DNA of 64,000 nucleotides, taken from Onchidella celtica. Taxonomy: Eukaryota > Mollusca > Gastropoda > Systellommatophora > Onchidiidae. Positions 11,901 through 26,250 of the stretch are shown here, piece by piece. The position numbers and the translations under genes were made by a program. The stretch covers positions 44,052,521 to 44,116,520 of the forward strand of contig OZ007569.1 of assembly GCA_963931925.1 (NCBI GenBank), given 5' to 3'. Within the stretch, counting starts at the first letter, position 1, and each line of letters begins with the position of its first letter. The notes under the pieces were generated by a model. It was not told where the DNA came from. It was given only the letters and a program-made list of their open reading frames with translations, and ran no database searches.

Positions 11901-13020
11901 TTGTGTGGAATATTACACAACACGGAATTCTTGTATACAAAGTTGCGCGCAGGTTGGCAATCGCTGAACTCAGTGCAACCACACTGTCTTATTCAGTGAG
12001 AATGGATGGCATGGTATATAAAATTATACTAATTTTCATAACTCTGGTCTAGATCTGTTGGTTAATGAAATAATGTCTTTTGGTCTCACCAGACAAAGTG
12101 AAATTTGACGCATCGTTCTTGGCTTAAGTTGGTGGCCATGTGTAAATTATTGAGTTGGAACTTCTTGTCCGTATCGATAAGTTTTCTGCCATTTTCTCTT
12201 ATTTCTTATTGCAGTCACAAGAAAGAATTGATTATTCCCATTCGCTCAAGATTCAAGTAGAACTGTTCTAGAACACATTTGACAGTAATGGTTAAAGGGT
12301 GGAGTTCTGAGCCATTTCTGTGCTTGTACGAAAAGGTGGTGCCACTTGCCCCGTGGTTGTTCAGTATGATTTCACAACCACTTGAAACCATCTGCCATGG
12401 ACAGGATGTACGTATGTATGTCAGTGCAGCAATGCTGGAGGGCGAGCGAACTTACTCTGTACTGAATTACTCTACACCAGGTACAAGTTAAACGATTCAG
12501 GTTGGAAGTGCACTAATTTACAGAATACCAGAATTTGGTTTGAGTGCATGCGCTACGTACTGACTGCCATTCCAGTGTGCAACAAGTCATAACTATTTTG
12601 ATATTAAATTACAAAAGGAAATGAAAAACAAAAATGTGTGTGTGTGTGTTGAACACGGAAATGAAGAACATGATGTGATTAAACTATGCAAATTAATGAG
12701 AGAAACCACCTACAATATGGGCCCACAGCTGTTAATGAAAATGAGCAGGAGAGATCGTTAGTGGCTACTAGGTTGTTTTTTTCTCTATCTCCTTAGATTT
12801 AAACAAATTCCTCCTGCACAACATTCACCGTAACTGAACCACCCGGTGTTAAGAAATAACGGAATCGCAACATATTGGAGGTCTGAAAACGGCTTCTCTA
12901 CGATCTGGCGCATTTTCTGTCTATCACGTCAACACCTCAGCTTATCACCGGCTCCACCGGGAAAGAAAGACACAGGGGATTGCTACAAGGGCACCAGCTT
13001 TTGATCTATGAAACTCTCGT
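8901..13020. other. Long stretch without a supported gene
   Basis: Contains poly-G (about 10386-10395), poly-T (10562-10577) and poly-T/A (11152-11190) runs. The longest frames (110 codons plus and 135 codons minus, about 9860-10356) lie over one another on opposite strands and match nothing I recognise. Their start contexts are ordinary and no splice structure supports them. Confidence 0.45.
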
Positions 13021-13024
13021 GGGT

Positions 13025-13103
13025 CTGTGTGTGTATGTATGTGTGTGTGTGTGTGTGTATGTGTGTGTGAGTGTGTATGCGTGTGTGTGTGTGTGTGTGT
13101 GTG
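13025..13103. repeat. (GT)n microsatellite, interrupted
   Basis: GT units broken by GTAT and GAGT variants. The poly-(Thr-His) minus-strand frames are artefacts. Confidence 0.97.
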
Positions 13104-13328
13104 GAGTTGGGGTAGAGGAAGAGAAAGGATTGCGTCATCATCTGGTCCTTTGAGTATATTTTCACACCTCATTTGAGATGGCGAGTGAGCGCATTCCATT
13201 CCCCGTGACATAGGAATGTATAACCGCTCGAGTTATGAACTCATTGTGTGCCTGACAGATGTTCGTGTGTTTCTGTCGCCAGGTTCAAATCTCTCTAGGG
13301 GCGGGGTGCATCTTATATTCATGGCATC

Positions 13329-13343
13329 CTCCCCCCCCCCTCC

Positions 13344-13374
<31 letters not shown>

Positions 13375-13375
13375 A
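13329..13375. repeat. Poly-C followed by (TC)n
   Basis: A C run, TCCCCCAC, then about 13 TC units. Confidence 0.95.
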
Positions 13376-13540
13376 CTTACTCACACATGCGCGCGCGATT
13401 TTCCAGGGAATGGTAAATAGTTACTGGTCCCTTGACCAGGAGTGGTCATTATTCGGCACGGCCGCTGTGCTGATGAACACGCCAACTCCTTCCATTTCAT
13501 TTATGTCAATTATTTGCCAGTGCATGGGTTTTAGCGTATT

Positions 13541-13560
13541 TGGGGGGAGGGGGGGGGGGC
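13541..13560. repeat. Poly-G tract
   Basis: GGGGGGAGG followed by about ten more G, a candidate G-quadruplex on the plus strand. Confidence 0.93.
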
Positions 13561-13699
13561 GGCATATTTTCACACAACTGTAGGGAAAAAAACTATCACA
13601 CGGACTATTTAAAACAAAGCCACCAGCCAGCGAGACAAGCAGATGAATGGACTGATGGACACGCAGGCCCAAACAAATGGGGCTGATAAATACAGGCAA

Positions 13700-14800
13700 A
13701 CAAACTCACCCAAAACACAATAACAACCAAAAAATGTGCAATATATGTATAGACACACCAGTGGTAGATACACCAGTAGTTAGATGGATGAGTACAGTCC
13801 TCACCCTGCCGTTAAATCACTGACTACTATCTCAAAGTACTGGTACTCCATTGATGGATGGGATCTGTCCAACTACTGATGGTTCTCACGTCTCTTTGCC
13901 TCACCATCGATCACCGAGCGCTGGATCATGACCAACGCATTCTTCCTTACTCGTCTAGGAGGAACTTGAGTTGAATTACAATTTGGAGGATGGGTGGGCA
14001 TCGTACTTTGTACACTTTCCTTTCTGTATCGCTGTAACAAACGGACCTGCCTAAATGAATGGAGTCGAACGATGGTATAATTATGATAGAATACATCAGT
14101 TTATACATTGGCAAATAACCGCACTAATTAGCCAAACAGACAGTGATAGAGAGAAAATGGATAGGTGGATGGATAGAGGATGAAAGAGAGAACGAATAGG
14201 TTCGACAGACAGTCAACAATCAACATATAAATACGTGACATTAGATAGACAGACAGACAAACAGGCACGCGAGGACAGAATAATGGGTGGGTGGGTGGGT
14301 GGGCGGATGGATGAATAGATAGATGGAGGGATAATGGTTGGACAGACACATAACGGAATCCGCGAGGTAGTTAACCGTAGACCAAAATCACTAAATCACT
14401 AAATTTAATGATGTTACCCTTCCCAAGCCTCATTTCCTCCTGATAGTCAAACGAACGAGAGAATGAGAAAAGCGAGCTGCCTGGATCATTCATTCAGTCA
14501 ATGTAGATGTCAGTTCCCCTACCTGATGTGTTTGTAAAAGACACGTTGGGCGATTATGTCTTGCTTACTGTGTGACTGATCTTGGCATTTGACAATGGTT
14601 GTAACGCATGGTACTATACAATTAAGTAATGATTTAAAGTGGAAATGACATTTTAAGGAGGCGCATTAATTAATTCTGTTCTTTTAGTTTATTCTTTCCT
14701 TTTTCAGGATGTTTTCATTTTATTGTATTTTTGCCGTTGTTTTTTCCTTTCAATCGTTTGTAGTCGAACTCATTTCCATATTGATGTTTCTATACATTAA
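13700..14800. other. No gene; tetranucleotide-rich low complexity
   Basis: The segment holds GATA/GACA-type words (about 14150-14270), a GGGT run (about 14283-14302) and GGAT/GATA words up to 14345. The rest is unremarkable. Confidence 0.6.
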
Positions 14801-14802
14801 TC

Positions 14803-14890
14803 CATTCATTCATTCATTCATTCATTCATTCATTCATTCATTCATTCATTCATTCATGCATGGGTTCATTCATTCATTCATGCATGGGTT
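14803..14890. repeat. (TTCA)n microsatellite with a TGCATGGGTTCAT higher-order unit
   Basis: About 13 ATTC units are followed by two TGCATGGGTTCAT segments with a short ATTC run between them. An expansion has copied an interruption together with its repeat. Confidence 0.95.
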
Positions 14891-14899
14891 CATCACAGA

Positions 14900-17555
14900 A
14901 TAAACCGATTACAGAGACATTTCTGAGTTTTATTTCCGGCGCCAATATCACTATGCTTTTTTTTTTTTTTCTGTTTGAGGTTTAGAAGAAAGGGTACTGT
15001 CTGCATGATGCACGTCCACCGCGAGCCTCTTATGAGCTCATGCTACCAGCACATCTTCAACTCATTAGCCTCTCGTCAGTTTAGAGTAGAAACATTGACT
15101 GTCTGTTTCTGATTCTGCCAAAGGCCAAGCGCGATAATTTGGTGCATTCAGGACACACAACAAAGTGACATCCAGAATTACTAATTTTTTCCTTGCCTCA
15201 GATTTAATACTGGGTACAAAACGCGTACATATACATGATACACGACAGCACCGTGCAGAGCCGAAATAATTACTACCATCTGATGGTGGAATAGTCAGCC
15301 CTAACGATTGCAGCATGCCAAAGACGCGAAAAGACGAGGAAGACCACTAAACTTTTGAAAATATCTACCATGGACTTCACAAGTATCAATAAAATCATAA
15401 AATCTTGCAATATGCGGAGGAAATTATCATAATGAACTATTCGAAAATCAAACACGGTTTGATAGTCCTTGAAGTTTGACAGGTTTCTAGAGTGTGATAT
15501 ATATAGATCTATATATAATTATTTTAAATAATTGCCAAGTCTCCTACTTCATAAACCAAAAACAACCCAGAAGAATGGGCTGACTTTTCAGAAGCGCTTT
15601 TCACCAAACCCTAAAAAACCACTGATCAGTGTGCAGTAATCCGGAAAAGCAGAAATTGTGTGGATAATTCTACCACTAAGAAACCTTCGTGTTCAGAGTC
15701 CATCACTTGGCTTGGACGTCATGAATAATTGCAGGCAAACTGGTATAGCATCTCTTGATCTATCAATTGATGGGCGGTCTTCTTTGTTTCAATGACCCAC
15801 CCCCCCCCCCAACCCCCCAATTACGCCATTCAATCACGCACCTGCTCAAAGTTAATCGTTCTTTGTTCCCGGGAGATAAATCAAACAACCAATGCCCTAG
15901 CACGAGATCACGACACACGGCCACAATTGAATGTGTCGACAGCCAGTTTGCTTCGGGCAGTAGAAGAACATTAATTTTATTTTCGTCTCTCGGTGTGGCT
16001 GGTATTTCAGAAACAAACAAATAACAACAACAACAACCAATGGGAACACTGGCGCAAGTTGGTAGAGTGTTTAATTTCATTGCTAATGTATAGTATAATT
16101 TTTATAGTGCCCCGCCCACTTTTAGCCTCCTTACAGTGACCAAGCAGAGCATACGTCATGATTATAGTGAAAGAGGTGCCTGTCTTTAGTATTTTTTATC
16201 TCTATACAAACAATCGTATTCGTTCATGGGACGTTTCAAATAGTTAGTGGAATTTTGAGAGTGAGTTTCACGACGCGTCAGCCCAGGCTCATGGTGATTT
16301 TTTAAAATGTTGTTTACTGAATCTGATTCTGCACATTTGGCCATAAAAGAGAACCTACCACTCTGTACGTTTTATTTTTCAATGTATGACTTAATTTATA
16401 GTTTGCAATGGTAGTCCAATTATTCAAATGAAAAATAGTGAGGTGAGCGATAAAGCTTAAAATGATATGATAAAATGATAGGTGCGGTTTCAACGTCCAT
16501 GTTCACTGCCTTGCGGCGCTCAGCCAAAGTCGTTCAATGTTCCATTCCGAAACTGACAATAAAAATAGCTATTTAAATAATTACGCACCGGGACCAATGG
16601 GCGGGGAGGTTCTTGTCAATGCTGATAAGGTTATTTAGATTTCAAGTAAAACAGCGTTAAATATCCTTCCCAGTGGGCAGAATGATTGTATCGATTAAAA
16701 CATAACAGGGAGCATTAAAAAAAGTCATTAGAGTAAATTTCCTGCGGGAAAATTTAATCGTACTCGATTATCATTGTGCGCAAGAGTGAGAGAGACGCCG
16801 TGCAAGTCTGTGGTGACTGATGTTTACACTATACAACGTAAGTTAAAGAATGGTAAAGAGGCTGACCATAAGGAGAGTAATGAAACGGATTAAAATGTCA
16901 ATGTAAGACAGTTTTTAAATGCAACTTTTGTTTGTATGTTTTACTTAATTTTCTTGGAAACCGTCGGCGATATGGAGAGGTTAGGACTTCACTTTTGTGA
17001 ACCTCCGATGTGAGTGACCAAAAAAAACCCCAAAAACCTGCTGGCCTTTCCTGGTAAAAGCTACTGCTCAGAAAGAAAGAAAGCGTCCAATGTTTGTAGA
17101 AATATACGGAATACTACGTGACGTCGAGCCATCTAATTTAATCCCAGGCGCCGGTCAGTTCTCACCAGTCACGCGCAACTGTTATAGCTGGTTTTGACTG
17201 TCGTCAATGTAACAGTATTTTACCATTCTTTTTATGAAGAGCAGAAGACCAATTATGCATATTTTTTTTCTAAAATCATTTCTAATTTATAATTATTTTG
17301 GTCTGTTCTTGAACGCAACGTATTGTTAATGAAATAGAACACCATCATTAACCATGGTTTGTTTCTTCTGATAATGTCAATTTCCTGCAGTTCTCCATAA
17401 CTCTGGTCGGGCTAGTTTCTTGCTAGAGTTACCATTTTGAAGGGGATTGTCCCCGCTACCCCTTCCCCCTTCCACCCTTCCCGACCCCATCCTCCCTTCA
17501 GTATTTCCTACCATGAGGCTGTTTTGACGCAAATCTGCGGCTGCATCTATCAAAT
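14900..17555. other. No gene recognised
   Basis: Contains poly-T (about 14958-14970) and poly-C (about 15799-15810) tracts and AT-rich unique-looking sequence. No supported coding region. Confidence 0.45.
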
Positions 17556-17700
17556 GATGGCGGGTGGGTTAGTGGGCCTCTCTAGTAGGATCTCCTTCTG
17601 TCCTGTCTGTCTGTTATATTCTGTTTGTCCTCTTGCTTCTTCCTACTGCAATATGGCCGTTATCATGTCGACGTGCTTTGTTCAGATTCAAACTCATACT
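17556..17700 (-). repeat. Family A dispersed repeat, copy 2
   Basis: Reverse-oriented relative to the copy at 3793-3910. It shares TGTTATATTCTGT and the CTCCTTC(T/C)GTCCTGT block with the copy at 36934-37065, and the ATCATGTCGACGTGCTTT-type block with the complement of 34561-34678. Confidence 0.62.
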
Positions 17701-20700
17701 CAGACGCATCGGTTATGACGAGGACGTAATAAAAGACAGGGTCTTGAACAGGCGCAGTGTGCAGTAATCGCAGATATAATAGTTATTTCAGTGCATTTTC
17801 TTGTCTTGTTCCTGTCGAATACTCACGTTTTTTTAAACTAGCTGGTCACGACCCTTGTGGAAACTACGTCCTACAAAATTAATGAGTTTGGCATTTTCGC
17901 TGATTGCGTGAACCAATATGAGATGGAGGAAGGCCGAAGAAAAAGGAAAGAGTGAGTCAGTGCAGTCTTATTTGCTTAATGGATTTGGTGGCTCGGGATT
18001 GATGAAGAGCTACTTAATGAGTGGTAGCGTCGTCCTTTGAAGGTTGTGGATCTGAATATTTCATCAATCGGCGCCTAATCAATAAATCACAAATAAAAGT
18101 TTCTGAATGGTTCTAAGTCAATAATAGTTCGTCTTCCCCAGTAACTTCCAGAGTAAATGCACAAAGTAGGGAAAGAGTGTTATATATTTTGAATATAATG
18201 ACCTCATGAGAAACAAAATTTCTTCTGAGAAGCCAGTCATTCTTGGTCATGTCATAATGTAAATGAAAATGAGTGTTTTAAAAAGTGGAATTTTAAAACA
18301 AAACGACAACAACAATAACGACATAAAGTCATGGGCAAAGAGGGGGAGCGGGAGTGGAATGGGCGGAGCTAAAGGAAAAGTACGGAACACAATGTTGTGG
18401 TTTTCTGGAAACTTCCAGCCATGCAAGTTAAATTTTTTAAAAATGTAAAAAACTTAACATGTGACTACTATATCAACACTTTCGTAACTGAGAAATTGAC
18501 TCTTGTATAGAGTAATCTGTTATGTACTGTTTAATTGTGAAAACGTAGATAACAGTACTCCAAAAGAAAAAAAAAGAGTCCTGTCAGCGCCACACCAAAT
18601 GAATATATCTTTTATGACAACAGTTTGACAAAACAAAACAAAAAACAATACAAAAAGAAACAAAATTCTTCCAGCCAGAATTTAGATAATCACATTCTTT
18701 CAGTGCAATTATCATCTCCCTTTGTTCTTATGATTTCCCCAGAAACACCGCGATGTTAGAAAAGTTAACAATTCTTTGTACAACGCTTGTAAGAGAGACA
18801 TCATGTGTAACACAAAGGAACTTTGCAAAATACAATTTAAAAAAAAAATCTATGCTGCTTCTGCAAAAACGATAAAGAGGAGCAGATTTAATACATAAAA
18901 GAAGCTGTTTCTGTTTGGGAAAACGAATATGTGTTTGGTACAAAAAATGCATTTGTTATCGTTCCGCGACAACATGACACTTTTAACTTGTGTGTCTTCA
19001 TTTCCTGATGGAGACATTATCTCGTATTGGAAATGGTTTTGACTTTCGTCGCTGATATTCCTTGGGTCTGGGGCGGGACATTTACAGACATGCAGACACC
19101 AAAAACAACAAAGAAAAAAATGTGTGTCTATAATAAGGTTTTATGTATCACTTGGTGTTGAAAAAACAGGCGAAGGTTTGTGAAAGTGATGGATGCTTGT
19201 GTTAAAGCAGGTTCTTTTCCATTCAGTTTTGTTCTCAAACCGACGTTCAAAATACTTGAAGGCAGCCGTAGCTGTAACCGTGTCGAGTGCAGCAACAAAG
19301 TATTGACAAGGGAGTGGATGTTGTTATCTCTCAGATCTTTCGTATAGTATAGTGTTGTAGTTATTGTTTCGGTGACGATAGTTGCGTACAACCAAGGTTG
19401 CCATGTTTGTCAATGTGTCCAATGCATGAGGGAAACGGAAGAAACATGGATTAAAATGGTTTCAAGCTTGGAAACATGGTCACTGTGGTTACCTTGCGAA
19501 GTTCAGTACAACATTTATAAATAGGGCTTTTAATTTAAAGTGATCACTGGCCCAAATGAGAGCACCGGCATTAGAGCCAGTAATTGCCTTGTAGCCAGAA
19601 AAACTTCGGGTTTCCAACAGTTCGGAAAGCCAATAATAGGTACTGATTCATAATCATCTTAGTTACCGTGTTTTTATTTTTTTCTCCTTTTCCATCTGTA
19701 TAATTCTTATTATGTACGTGAAATTTGGGTTACGGTACGTTTGGAGTACGCTTTTCTATCATCAGCCCAGAACCTTTCAGAAAGCATTTTTAATTTCCTT
19801 GTCCAACAGTACCACAAAAAGGCAACTTTTCAATCACTCTGACAGCTAATCCATTATCTCAACTGATTGTTCTCGCACAAAACACTTTCTATAGCGGTAC
19901 CTTATAGTACAAGTAATAAGCAGGTATGCCAGGTCATATCTAGAACACTGAAGGTCATGAAGTGGAAGAATCAAACAGCTTTTGGCGCCTTGGGAATGCT
20001 GTATGACTTCTTTTGTTCTGACATCAATTTTCTCTGAAGCGTGAACAGAAGATACTATTACCCTCTCCGTCTCTCTCTTTTCTCTCTCCCTTTTCCATCC
20101 CTCCCCCCCCCTCCATCATGTAAAATATAATGTGTTGGAAAAAAGTGAGGAAAGCAATTTCATTTTCCCTAAATGATAATAATTCGTTGTGGATAACACA
20201 GGGACAATGAGTTTCTTGAGAAAAAAAAAATTCAAACTAAATGTCCATTCTGTCCCAGTCCATTGCGATGCATCGAAGAGTAATATAATTTTCTGCTGTA
20301 ATGCGCGTGCATAAAAGGGCTGGTTATATGGACGTGCTGCAGTTTTATGTGCTGAACTTTTTTTGCTTTTCACTTGGGATTTGAGACAAGTTTTCTCACA
20401 TTCTCGTCGCACTTTTTACAGGTAACATGGGCATGAGTTGTCTGCAACTGCAAGTGAACGATTCACTTCAATCTGTACTTTCAGGAAAAGGCAGAGATAG
20501 CTCTCCAGTCATCCTCGTTGTGTTGGCATTTCTTATTCCCTATAGCAATGTACTGTAAAGAGAAATGGGAGGGAGTGGAGCTTGCTAGAGTTTCGTAGAT
20601 TATTGTTTCCATCTAAATGTCGATGGGTATGTCGGTATAATTTACCGATTTTGAGGTCTTGACATGAAAGTGGTTCTCTCACTCCTTATTTTGTTATGTA

Positions 20701-23392
20701 TCACGTCATTCCCATCGGTTAAAACCTTTTCGAGATATGTTTTTATGATGTAATGTTGTATGCCTTTTGGCCCTGATTTTACACAACTTTGAATCCTCAT
20801 CTTCTCGAGAAGGCAAAAATGAACAACAATAAGGAAAATGCCCGACGATACTATGAAGCATTTTTTAATTGCTTCTGGTTTATTTATTCATGGAGAGATA
20901 ATGCTTGGATACTACCGAAATATGGATAGGTGGCCTGGACTTGGTCTGTTCTCGTAGTTTTTCATGATAAGTTGGAAATGAAGTAGTCAAGGCTGGGGTA
21001 ATAAAAAAAGAGGGATGAGTGGCCTGGGGTGAGAAAATTGGGATGCTGTTGATATTTATTTGGGAAGGTGAGAGTTAATTTCATTTTTTTTTTCTCCATT
21101 CTTTTATCAGGGAACGCCAAATTAATGCCAGTTTTCCTCGTGAATTCCAGTGGAGTCCACATTATTACAGAGCTTTTTTACCTGGCCGTTTATCTGAATG
21201 TCAGTACTTGTTTCTCATGTCTGTCGAAAGAGGCTGGCAAAGAGGAGGTAGAGAGGGCGCTGAAAGACAATAAAGATCACACCTCTATACACTTCTTGCG
21301 CAAGTGCTTCATGTATGTCCTCTGTTTCTGATAACTACAACTGCCGCAATGTCATCACATTGAGAGATAACAAAATCAAAGCAACTATCATGAATCCTGA
21401 CAACCGAAACGACTTTTCCCATTGTGACAAGGAATCTTATCAGTATTACAAACCTAATCTCACTCGGTGAACCCAGCCTTATCTCAGTTTCTACCCTAAT
21501 CTCCAAAACAATTGCGGCATCTAAGTGTAACGGTGAACCAGGCATAAACAACTAATTGTATCAGCATAATTGAAGAACAGTATATATGATAAGGAAAAAG
21601 ACGTTGTGTTGGCATTTCGTTAGGTAATTTATTCTTTGTCACAACAGGAGCACGCATGTACAAACTTACAACACGTAATAGCAGGTTTATTAATATGCGC
21701 CTCATTCGACCTTGCCTTTCTATTGTTCCATGTGTTCTTTTTCAGGAGATCACAGTTGCAGATGTTTGCAGGACAATAAAGCATTTTTCTGTCTAAACGA
21801 CCAGACAGTCACAGGTTAAGGGTGCCGTACAAGGCTAGTAGAAAGTCCGGTTTTGTAAACAGTGACATTTTCATTCCTTCTCATCCTGAGGTAGAGATTA
21901 TTGTAGAGTGTGCAACATTGCACCCACAGCTGAAATACTAATTGTCATAATGTATAATTTTCCAAGTCCACATTTCATTTTTTTTTTTTTGTGTTGGTCC
22001 ACAACAATTTACAATACGGAAGTTGCAACCCAACATTTTTGTGTCAGCAGCATGAGTTTGAATAATTGCAAGGGTGGACATAGCAACAAAAAAAATAAAA
22101 AAATTTTCTTTTTAAATGTAAAGAAAAACAACTTCACAAACCAAAGGTTTGCCACTCATCACTACCTAATACCTGCACGTAACAAGGGCATTAAAATATA
22201 TTTCTTGTCCTTTCTTCTCTTCCCTCTACCTTTTTTCCCCCACCGTTTATCTTCTGTATTTGATTCATAACGTAAATGCTCTAGATTACTAATCAAAACT
22301 TGTGTCGAGCGATTGGCGGCCAATTAATGCATCGTCTTGGTGCCAACGTATCGTGCTGATACTGTGGTAAGACAGTGCCCATAGCAATAGTGGTGATGTT
22401 ATTTTCTGACGTGATACCAGAACATAATTATTCAAAACCTATTATTACCGAAGATTAGGTGAATAAAATACTGGGACTGAACCAAACTATACTGATTCTG
22501 GCAATAAATTTTATATTATTATGACTCCTCCATCCTGTCTGTTCATGACTACTTGTAAAGAATAAAACGTGTGTCATTTTATGAGAAATCAACGAAACAG
22601 CACGGAAGAAAAAAAAAATATTTTAAACAGGGTTTTCTGAGTGTGAAGACACTTTATCTCCACCGCATGAAGATTTCACCGTCGCACAAATTAAAACATG
22701 CATTCATATCGCGTCGTCATTACATGCACGGTTCGTGAGCTCCCGGGATAAATTTTACTTTCCACACAGCAGTAAAAAAACTCGATGTCAACAATGTAAA
22801 ATCTAGATATTACCAGAACTACATTTTCTCCCCCTATGGCTTTTCTGTTAATAGCAGTAGCTGCACGTGTGAGAAATGTTTTTTTTTCTCTTTTAAAATG
22901 TCAAAAAGTTGCGAAACATTTAATGTTCGTGGGCTTCTTTGATTTCGATAACATTAATAATTATGCAGGTGCTGGATGTTAGAATAATATTTGTGCATTT
23001 TAGAACGTCGAGTCGGCCAGATGCTGGAAAAGATGTCCTCGTAGCTAACAACCGTGGCGCTATTTTTCATTTTTATGCCTCAAAGAATCGGACATTAAAC
23101 TCTGTATAGCACGGATGAGGGGCCCGGCAAATGATCAGGGTGGATAATGGTAAATTCTATCATATCATATCAAATTTGTACCTGGACGCGCCGACACCCA
23201 ATCTCATGTTCTTCGCACAGACAAGAGCCAAAGGTAAACCGTGTCATTTTGTACCCAATCTGTACCTGAGCACTTTAACACTCAATCTCATGTTCTTTGC
23301 CAAGAGTAGAACGAAATTTACAGCTTCATGTCTATGATAATTAAAAGGCCATATTAAAGAGATCATAATTCAATATGTCATTTACATAACGC
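17701..23392. other. Long stretch without a supported gene
   Basis: AT-rich sequence with scattered A or T runs and a C tract near 20101-20111. All open frames are under 130 codons and none shows a recognisable domain. Two near-copies of GTACCYRATCTG/CTCAATCTCATGTTCTT-type words near 23178-23212 and 23250-23296 form a small local duplication. Confidence 0.4.
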
Positions 23393-23825
23393 TGTTTCAT
23401 TAACTCTCCATCCACTATTATGTTTCATTAAATCTCCATCCACTATTATGTTTCATTAAATCTCCATCCACTATTATGTTTCATTAAATCTCCATCCACT
23501 ATTATGTTTCATTAAATCTCCATCCACTATTTTCATTAAATCTCCATCCACTATTATGTTTCATTAAATCTCCATCCACTATTATGTTTCATTAAATCTC
23601 CATCCACTATTATGTTTCATTAAATCTCCATCCACTATTATGTTTCATTAAATCTCCATCCACTATTATGTTTCATTAAATCTCCATCCACTATTATGTT
23701 TCATTAAATCTCCATCCACTATTATGTTTCATTAAATCTCCATCCACTATTATGTTTCATTAAATCTCCATCCACTATTATGTTTCATTAAATCTCCATC
23801 CACTATTATGTTTCATTAAATCTTT
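23393..23825 (+). repeat. 28-bp tandem array, about 15.5 units
   Basis: The unit reads TATGTTTCATTAAAT followed by CTCCATCCACTAT. TTTCATTAA occurs 16 times, at 28-bp steps except for one 24-bp step (23507 to 23531) caused by a 4-bp loss. The units are almost identical except at the ends (TTAACTCTCC at the left and a broken last unit at the right), which implies recent expansion or homogenisation. There are no spacers between units, so this is a minisatellite and not a CRISPR array. Confidence 0.97.
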
Positions 23826-26120
23826 CCACAGGCGCCTCTCTTCTCGTATTTAATGTTCTTATTTATTTTTCTTTTCATTTCTACCCCAATTTGATCCGAG
23901 CCAAACACAACAATAGCAACAACAAAAACTGAAATCTCCACTTTCACATCATCATTCTGTGGACCAGATTTTCTTTCTCAGCCAGCAAGAAACTAGAGCA
24001 TGAGAAGGGAAAACCATGAAGTGAAATGAAAAGCAGTAACAATTGATTCTAAAGCCACAGCTAATAAACAAAACGCTAAAACGGGGGAATCTTCAATTAA
24101 GATTGCTTAACTGGTACTTGCGATTTATCTACATTCACTGCAGCGTATTTTTCTTCGTTTCTTTTCTTTTCTTTCCAACTGGTTCGACCAAATCCTGTGT
24201 GTTCTATGTAAAAACTATGTGAAAAAAAAAAAGGAAATGACAAACCACAGACAAAAAAACGAGAATATTAACGTGACAATCCAATTTCCGAAAAGGCGAA
24301 GACCAGAAAATAGAAGCTGATACAAAAGCCAAACAAAATCTTGAGAAAATGGGATACCCAGTTTCCTCAATGTCGACATTCCCAATCTTCCTTCGAGCCA
24401 CTTCGGCATTATCGTAGCTCCATGTATCACGGCAGAAAAAAAGAAAGCAATGAGAAAGAAATGAATTCGATGAAATCGTCAAGATAATGATAGATAACAA
24501 CGAGGAATGTCTGTGAGAAACGTGATGTTACTCTAGAATTACTCATCCGAATGGTTTCTCAGGACAGATTCACTGTATGGAACTGTCTGGTGTATTCTTA
24601 GAGTGGGAAACTTGGGAACCTTTATCAGCGTTCTGCGTAAAATAGTTTTTTAGCAATAGAACTGATACCGTCAATAAAATTAACCTTGCTTGTAATACCG
24701 GCTTTACAGGTCTGTGAACTCTTCAGCACCATTTTAAACATCTCTTTATCTGTCGTGCGCTAAATTCACGTCTAGGAAAGTTTAAATGCACAGGCAATGT
24801 TTATTCAGTCTGAACATTTCCATCCACAGACTTGAGGGAAGAGACCATTACGAGAGTACTTGTACATAAGAATGTTACGGTAAAAACTATAAAAATAAAA
24901 TATTTTTTCCCCCCACAAAATAGAACGTTTTAAAAGTCATTTCCTATAATATTTACATTCGACATTTAAATTCAACTGCACCAGATCACAGAATGCCTTT
25001 TGAGTTTTATGTCTGACCTGCCTGAAGTCTAGAGATTGTTGCACGTTTCGGCAGTGTTAGAGATGAGCTCAAAGCATCAAAGTACAGTCGGTGTTTTGAA
25101 GTTTTACAGCGCGATAGTCAGTCCGATGGATCCATTGTGCATGATAGCTGAGATAAGAGAAGAATATAGTTTACAAACGACAGCTCTGTTGTTGATAAAA
25201 CCATGCTTCGTCATAAGTAATACCTGAAAATATTTATTATATTTACATGAAATTTCGATGGCCATGAGGACGCCGGGAACTTTGTTTCATCACATAAAAA
25301 TTTACGCAATGCCCGAGAAATCTTTCAGAAATATGGTTGAGTTTTAGGATAGAAACAGGCGAAATCGTAGGAGATTGTGAATGCCACAGGGTTACGTCTG
25401 AGAAACCGGCGTGGTTAAGTTTAAGAATTTAAAATCAGGATTTGGAAAGGGGTGGGGTTTGTTGAGGAAAGTGCAGAGAAGCCAGATACGGGGCATTTGG
25501 ACTAGGTGGAGGGAGATACATTCATGCAGGGTGTCAAATAGTACTATTTTGTGTCTGCTTTACAACACATTTTGTAACAGATTCGTTGTCTATCCAATGA
25601 ACATCTGTCAGCTTTTGTTACGCTCTCTAGGTGAGGAAATCTGGTGAGATGTAGATATTGTTGACGCATTCTGTAGCCCGAACTGGAAAACGTTATTTGG
25701 GATTATAATATGAACTGTCATTATCAAATAATAACATCATGCGCATGGAACCTCAACTGATATTTCCTTTATAATTCAAGGCAGTTCTCAGGGTGAGACA
25801 GGGAAAGATTCACCAGGGTTATTTCTTCAGCAAAGACAGGTAAAGGATATCACGGCCAGACAATAAGTAAGAAAATTGGAAGTAGATCTTGTAAAGAAGG
25901 TCCATTTGATAAGAATCCATGTTTGTGATCGGTTTCCGTTCTATTTTGCAGTTACTATATAATTCATTTGTGTCCGCCAACCGTCTAGCTCCTTCAACAT
26001 TTCCTTCCTTTACACTCACTCAGTCACTGCTGCATGTTTCTGTATATGTCCCAGAAATGCAAGATGCGCCGGTATACACGCTGTTGGATTCATAGTTATT
26101 TAAACACCTCCTTTGAACAA
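23826..26120. other. No gene recognised
   Basis: AT-rich unique-looking sequence. No motif-bearing open frame. Confidence 0.45.
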
Positions 26121-26121
26121 G

Positions 26122-26156
<35 letters not shown>

Positions 26157-26158
26157 AT
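26122..26158. repeat. (AAAT)n microsatellite
   Basis: About nine AAAT units. The Ile-Tyr-Leu-Phe repeat in the minus frame is an artefact. Confidence 0.95.
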
Positions 26159-26250
26159 CCGGCTTGCCAGTCGAAAATCACAGTTCTGAAAAACTTCGGC
26201 ATTCCAAGTGAATAGTTTAGTTTCAGGTACCGGCAAATCGCTTCCTCAGT

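Noticed and set aside
23393-23825. CRISPR-like direct repeats
   Set aside because: Units abut with no variable spacers, and the context is eukaryotic.
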